Shown here in pieces: positions 60,863-64,000 of a stretch of DNA of 64,000 bases. The position numbers and the translations under genes are program-made. Source of the stretch: Micromussa lordhowensis (lineage: Eukaryota; Cnidaria; Anthozoa; Scleractinia; Lobophylliidae); the NCBI GenBank assembly GCA_964020085.1, contig OZ026604.1, positions 9,088,132-9,152,131 on the forward strand, in the 5' to 3' direction. How positions within the stretch are numbered: the first letter of the stretch is position 1; each line of letters opens with the position of its first letter. A model generated the notes under the pieces. That model saw only the letters and a program-made list of their open reading frames with translations. It did not search any database and was not told the DNA's origin.

Positions 60863-61939
60863 GTGCGAACTTCCTTCGCCTTATTTTGCCGGTTTACAGT
60901 CGGACGAGTGGCCTTGTCACGCCATTTTGGTTTCACTCGTTTCCCTCAACCGAAATTGAAATCCACCAAACGCGGATTTACGTGTCTTAAAATCCCTGGA
61001 AAAGACTCAGACTTCAATCTTACAGTCTTTATGGATGTGGAAACAAACCCTGGCCCTTCAGAAATTGAGAATTCTCAATCTTCGCTAACTCTTCATCTGT
61101 CTTCCCCGCACTCGCCGAGATGTTCTTGTTTATATCCACGAGAAACCCTCCTTTCACTACGACGCTATACTACATCCAACCTGTCCCAAGATTTACTTCG
61201 TACATTAAAAAATCTGGATATTCTCCGGTTTAGAGGAGTTCGAGCTGGCAAACAATCTCAAAACCGAAACCGAAAGAGACAAATCCATCAGAATGTTGCC
61301 ATCTCTCCGAAGGAACGGATTAGAGTGCGAATCACCACCCGAGTTCTTTCTGCGACGGTCTCGCAGTATCGTGGCAGTAATCGGTCTTACATTAGGAGAG
61401 TCCCGTACGCCAAGTCTTACGAGGTCCCTTCTATTTTGGCTACAAACATACGCAGTTTACCGAACAAGGTAGACGAATTAAATCAAGTTGCCATTCACAA
61501 CAAAACTGATGTCATTTGCATAACTGAAACTTGGCTTTCACAATTGATACCGGATTCAGCCGTCTCAGTCCCTGGATTCCTGTTATTGAGAAATGACAGA
61601 AAAAACCAGTCCGGTGGTGGCGTTTGCGTATACATCAAGGAGAATATTCCGTGTAAACGGTTAGTAGAACTTGAACAAGAGGAAGTGGAATCTATATGGG
61701 TTCAATTAAGACCGCACTCACTCCCACGAAATATTTCCATAATTTTTCTGGGTGTTGTTTATCATTCAACTGCTAACGGGGAAGCGGAAAATATAACTCT
61801 TCGTGACCATATACAAAGGAACATGGATACATATCTTTCGAAGCATCCTAATGCGATGGTTATTTTAACCGGCGATTTCAATCCGACTTCAACCGGCCTG
61901 CGCCCCGACTCTATTTCTAGACCTAATTACTTGAACTAG
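60863..61939 (+). CDS. LINE D: 2A-like leader and EEP endonuclease
   Basis: The open frame reads through 'VFMDVETNPGP' (2A-like) at 61034-61057, a basic Ser/Arg linker, and then the endonuclease: 'ILATNIRSLPNKVDELNQVA' (Asn of motif I), 'DVICITETWLS' (catalytic Glu in TETW), 'SGGGVCVYIKENI' and 'VILTGDFNPT' (catalytic Asp/Asn). No upstream Met is obvious except in 'FMDVETNPGP'. The endonuclease nicks target DNA for target-primed reverse transcription. The frame ends at 61937-61939 by a single-base shift; the expected SDH motif is at 62037 in the next frame ('LGSSDHYTILARS'). Confidence 0.8.
   Translation: MRTSFALFCRFTVGRVALSRHFGFTRFPQPKLKSTKRGFTCLKIPGKDSDFNLTVFMDVETNPGPSEIENSQSSLTLHLSSPHSPRCSCLYPRETLLSLRRYTTSNLSQDLLRTLKNLDILRFRGVRAGKQSQNRNRKRQIHQNVAISPKERIRVRITTRVLSATVSQYRGSNRSYIRRVPYAKSYEVPSILATNIRSLPNKVDELNQVAIHNKTDVICITETWLSQLIPDSAVSVPGFLLLRNDRKNQSGGGVCVYIKENIPCKRLVELEQEEVESIWVQLRPHSLPRNISIIFLGVVYHSTANGEAENITLRDHIQRNMDTYLSKHPNAMVILTGDFNPTSTGLRPDSISRPNYLN
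61034..61057 (+). promoter_or_regulatory. 2A-like ribosome-skipping motif in LINE D
   Basis: D-V-E-T-N-P-G-P matches the D-x-E-x-N-P-G-P consensus exactly and lies N-terminal of the endonuclease, the position reported for 2A-like sequences in some invertebrate non-LTR retrotransposons. Confidence 0.7.
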
Positions 61940-62445
61940 TCCAATTCAACACAAGAGACTCTGGGATACTTGACTGTTTTTTTACTAATAAACTCCATAC
62001 CTTCGAACTTCAGAGGCTACCCAAGCTTGGCTCATCGGACCACTATACTATCCTAGCGCGCTCAACTGTTAAACATCCACCTCAACATGATTCTATACAA
62101 AAAGTTCATAGAAGAGAGAACCGCGCGAGCAATTGGAGACAGTTTGGATCCTGGATTACAACTAAGGATTGGGCTGAAGTCTATAATGCCGCCTCGTGTG
62201 CTTCTAAGTTCGAGTTATTCTCTAAGGAACTTAGCTCGGCTATTGAAACCTTTTTTCCATGGAAAACAGTGAAAATCCATGTATACGATAAGCCTTGGAT
62301 CACAGTGAAATTGAAATCTATGATTGAGAAACGACAAGCAGCATTTATTAAATATGGGAAGGATTCACCAAATTATAAGCTCTGGCGGAATAAAGTCCAA
62401 AGTGCTATTAAAGCAGCGAAGCGTTCTTATTACACTGAGCAACAA
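61939..62445 (+). CDS. LINE D: end of endonuclease and linker, frame 2
   Basis: Continues after the frameshift with 'RDSGILDCFFTNKL', the SDH motif, 'SNWRQFGSWITTKDWAEVYN' and 'PWITVKLKSMIEKRQAAFIK', typical of the region joining EEP and RT. A second one-base shift at about 62442, near 'caacaaagt', passes into the RT frame. Confidence 0.75.
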
Positions 62446-62446
62446 A

Positions 62447-64000
62447 GTGGACGGTCTGGCTGAAACTAACCCCAAGAAATGGTGGAAAGACATCAAATCT
62501 TTGACAGGACAAGACACACCTGGTAAACAGGAATGGTACCATCAATTCCTAAGTGACGTCATCACTAGTCCTGCAGAACTAGCTACTCAAATTAACGACT
62601 TTTTCACTAGTATAACACAGGAGATTGAACCCTTGATACCAGCCCAAACTCCGCCCAACGCAATTCCACCAGATTTGCTTGTTTCCTTAGAGGAGGTTTC
62701 ATATGACTTGCGCAAATTATCCATACATAAAGCGGTGGGACCAGATGGAATATCGAATAAATTGTTGAAGCAATTTGCACCCGAATTAGCACCATTAATT
62801 CAAGATATTTACAATCAATCATTGAGAGAAGGGTTTGTGCCTGACACTTTAAAACAGTCAATTATTTCACCAGTCCCTAAAGTTTGCCCCCCTCAAAACA
62901 TTAAATCGGACTTGAGACCAATTGCACTTACAAGCTGTTTGGCAAAAGTACTAGAAGGTTTTACAAACAGAAGACTATTAAATCAGGTGTCTGACTCTAT
63001 TGACCCACGTCAATATGCACGCCATGGACACTCTACAGTGCACGCATTGATTTATTTAATGCAAGCTATACATGAGGCTATTGATTCAGGTAACTGCTCT
63101 GTTCGGATATTTTTTGCAGATTTTACTAAAGGCTTTGATATTATAGACCACTCAGTATTACTGGATGAACTCAGATCCTACAACATCGATCAAACTCTGT
63201 TTTTTTGGATATGTTCCTTTCTTACTAACCGAATACAAGCTGTGCGTGTCGGCTCCTCCCTGTCACCATGGAAACAAGTCAATGGTGGAGTCCCACAGGG
63301 GACAAAGCTCGGATTAACACTCTTTGCTGTTATGATAAACAAGCTCCTCAGTAATTGGCACATGCGTACGAAGTACGTTGATGACACTACTGCATTTGAG
63401 ATTATTCCAAGGAACTCTATTAGTATGCTAGATGTAGTTGTCAGAGAAATCCATGACTATTGTATAGAACACAGGATGAAACTAAACCCCAAAAAATGTA
63501 AAGAAATGTATGTAAATTTCATGAAGAATTCGATTACTGCAATGAGACCTATAACTGTTGGAAATCAAGAAGTAGAGCGAGTAGGAACTTATAAACTTTT
63601 AGGAGTTATAATTAGAGATGACCTTAAATGGAATACTCACGTTGAATACGTAATTGCCAAAGCAGCTAAGAGATTATATGCTCTTAGGTTGTTGAAACGC
63701 GCAGGAGTCATGCCAGAAGACATGCTCAAGGTATATACTTGTAATATTAGATCAGTTATTGAATATGCTGCGGAAGTGTGGCAAGACATTCCTGCATACC
63801 TTTCTGATGCTATTGAATCTATACAAAGAAGAGCTTTAAAAATAATATTTCCAAATTTTAGTTATCAACAAGCCCTAGATCAAGCAAATTTGACATTTTT
63901 AGTAGATCGTAGGATATCCATTTGTAAAAAGTTGATGGCAAATATGAGGAATGAAGACCACCCCATATCTTTCTTAGCTCCGCAAGCTACGACAAGATTT
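62447..64000 (+). CDS. LINE D: reverse transcriptase, partial at window end
   Basis: This frame has no stop for more than 1550 bases to the window end. Motifs appear in order: 'KAVGPDGISNKLLKQFAPEL', 'LRPIALTSCLAKVLEGFTNR', 'RIFFADFTKGFDIIDHSVLL' (first Asp; family often SKAFD), 'GGVPQGTKLGLTLF', catalytic 'KYVDDTTAFEI' (YVDD at 63374-63385), 'MKLNPKKCKEMYVNF', 'LLGVIIRDDLKWNTHVEYVI' and thumb 'IRSVIEYAAEVWQDIP'. It synthesises cDNA at the nicked target. All catalytic Asp residues are intact, so recent activity is plausible. The stop and 3' untranslated region lie outside the window. Confidence 0.88.
   Translation, partial: MDGLAETNPKKWWKDIKSLTGQDTPGKQEWYHQFLSDVITSPAELATQINDFFTSITQEIEPLIPAQTPPNAIPPDLLVSLEEVSYDLRKLSIHKAVGPDGISNKLLKQFAPELAPLIQDIYNQSLREGFVPDTLKQSIISPVPKVCPPQNIKSDLRPIALTSCLAKVLEGFTNRRLLNQVSDSIDPRQYARHGHSTVHALIYLMQAIHEAIDSGNCSVRIFFADFTKGFDIIDHSVLLDELRSYNIDQTLFFWICSFLTNRIQAVRVGSSLSPWKQVNGGVPQGTKLGLTLFAVMINKLLSNWHMRTKYVDDTTAFEIIPRNSISMLDVVVREIHDYCIEHRMKLNPKKCKEMYVNFMKNSITAMRPITVGNQEVERVGTYKLLGVIIRDDLKWNTHVEYVIAKAAKRLYALRLLKRAGVMPEDMLKVYTCNIRSVIEYAAEVWQDIPAYLSDAIESIQRRALKIIFPNFSYQQALDQANLTFLVDRRISICKKLMANMRNEDHPISFLAPQATTRF

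Larger units (their letters stand above)
60863..64000 (+). mobile_element. CR1/L2-like LINE D, near-complete 5' end, runs past the window
   Basis: The sequence changes character at about 60863, within the Helitron helicase, and contains in order a 2A-like peptide, an AP-endonuclease (EEP), a linker and a reverse transcriptase. Only two single-base frameshifts are seen (about 61937 and about 62442) over 3 kb, making it the best-preserved element in the window. The 5' untranslated region would be short (about 170 bp). The RT continues beyond 64000. Confidence 0.85.

Overview
The window is transposon-dense eukaryotic DNA, most likely from a cnidarian and probably a stony coral or other anthozoan. 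It is AT-rich, has short introns with GT-AG borders, and has no operons or bacterial signals. The mixture of families fits cnidarian genomes: DIRS/Ngaro-like, BEL/Pao, CR1/L2-like LINEs, Penelope, PIF/Harbinger with a Myb partner, Mutator-like and TTAA-targeting elements, hAT (ZMYM1-like), a Helitron with an OTU domain, and many foldback MITEs. The species assignment is inference from family content.

Layout. 1-4870: diverged repeat modules that recur, rearranged, at 30790-34505, both including a small TIR element that encodes a Myb/SANT-like domain. 5461-7735: broken DIRS/Ngaro-like element (gag-like, RT, RNase H start). 7736-11360: foldbacks, a tandem duplication, a Crypton-like first exon, a 9-bp-TSD MITE and a possible ZAD-like gene. 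12376-19443: a PIF/Harbinger neighbourhood. It has a two-exon THAP gene, a divergent DDE transposase split by a TTAA-flanked element, and a convergent Myb-like gene split by a 2.1-kb Mutator-like element. 19600-20780: three MITEs. 21478-24483: two host-like minus-strand genes (C2H2 finger protein; protein kinase first exon). 25600-27620: LINE tail and a decayed RecQ-like helicase. 29517-30637: two uncharacterised ORFs. 34600-38165: a broken hypothetical gene and a BEL/Pao remnant. 39376-42235: one LINE nested in another. 42780-49715: a ZMYM1-like hAT gene split by about 4.9 kb of duplicated repeats, themselves carrying a LINE. 49750-49980: tRNA-derived SINE. 51590-52950: two small ORFs and a satellite. 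54876-60862: a decayed Helitron. 60863-64000: a well-preserved LINE joined to the Helitron and running off the end.

How it fits together. Almost every coding signal belongs to mobile elements, and the most informative structure is nesting order. Exact target-site duplications date several insertions relative to their hosts: TTAA around 13930-14651 and 20384-20778, and 9-bp duplications around 10576-10703, 16634-18765 and 19606-19690. Two 2A-like ribosome-skipping motifs (DxExNPGP) occur, one before the OTU domain of the Helitron and one before the endonuclease of the terminal LINE. The best candidates for living genes are the kinase exon at 23357-24483, the two-exon zinc-finger gene at 21478-22302, the THAP gene at 12376-12831 and the small ORFs at 29517-30637 and 51590-52249. 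All identifications rest on reading motifs by eye; no database search was possible.
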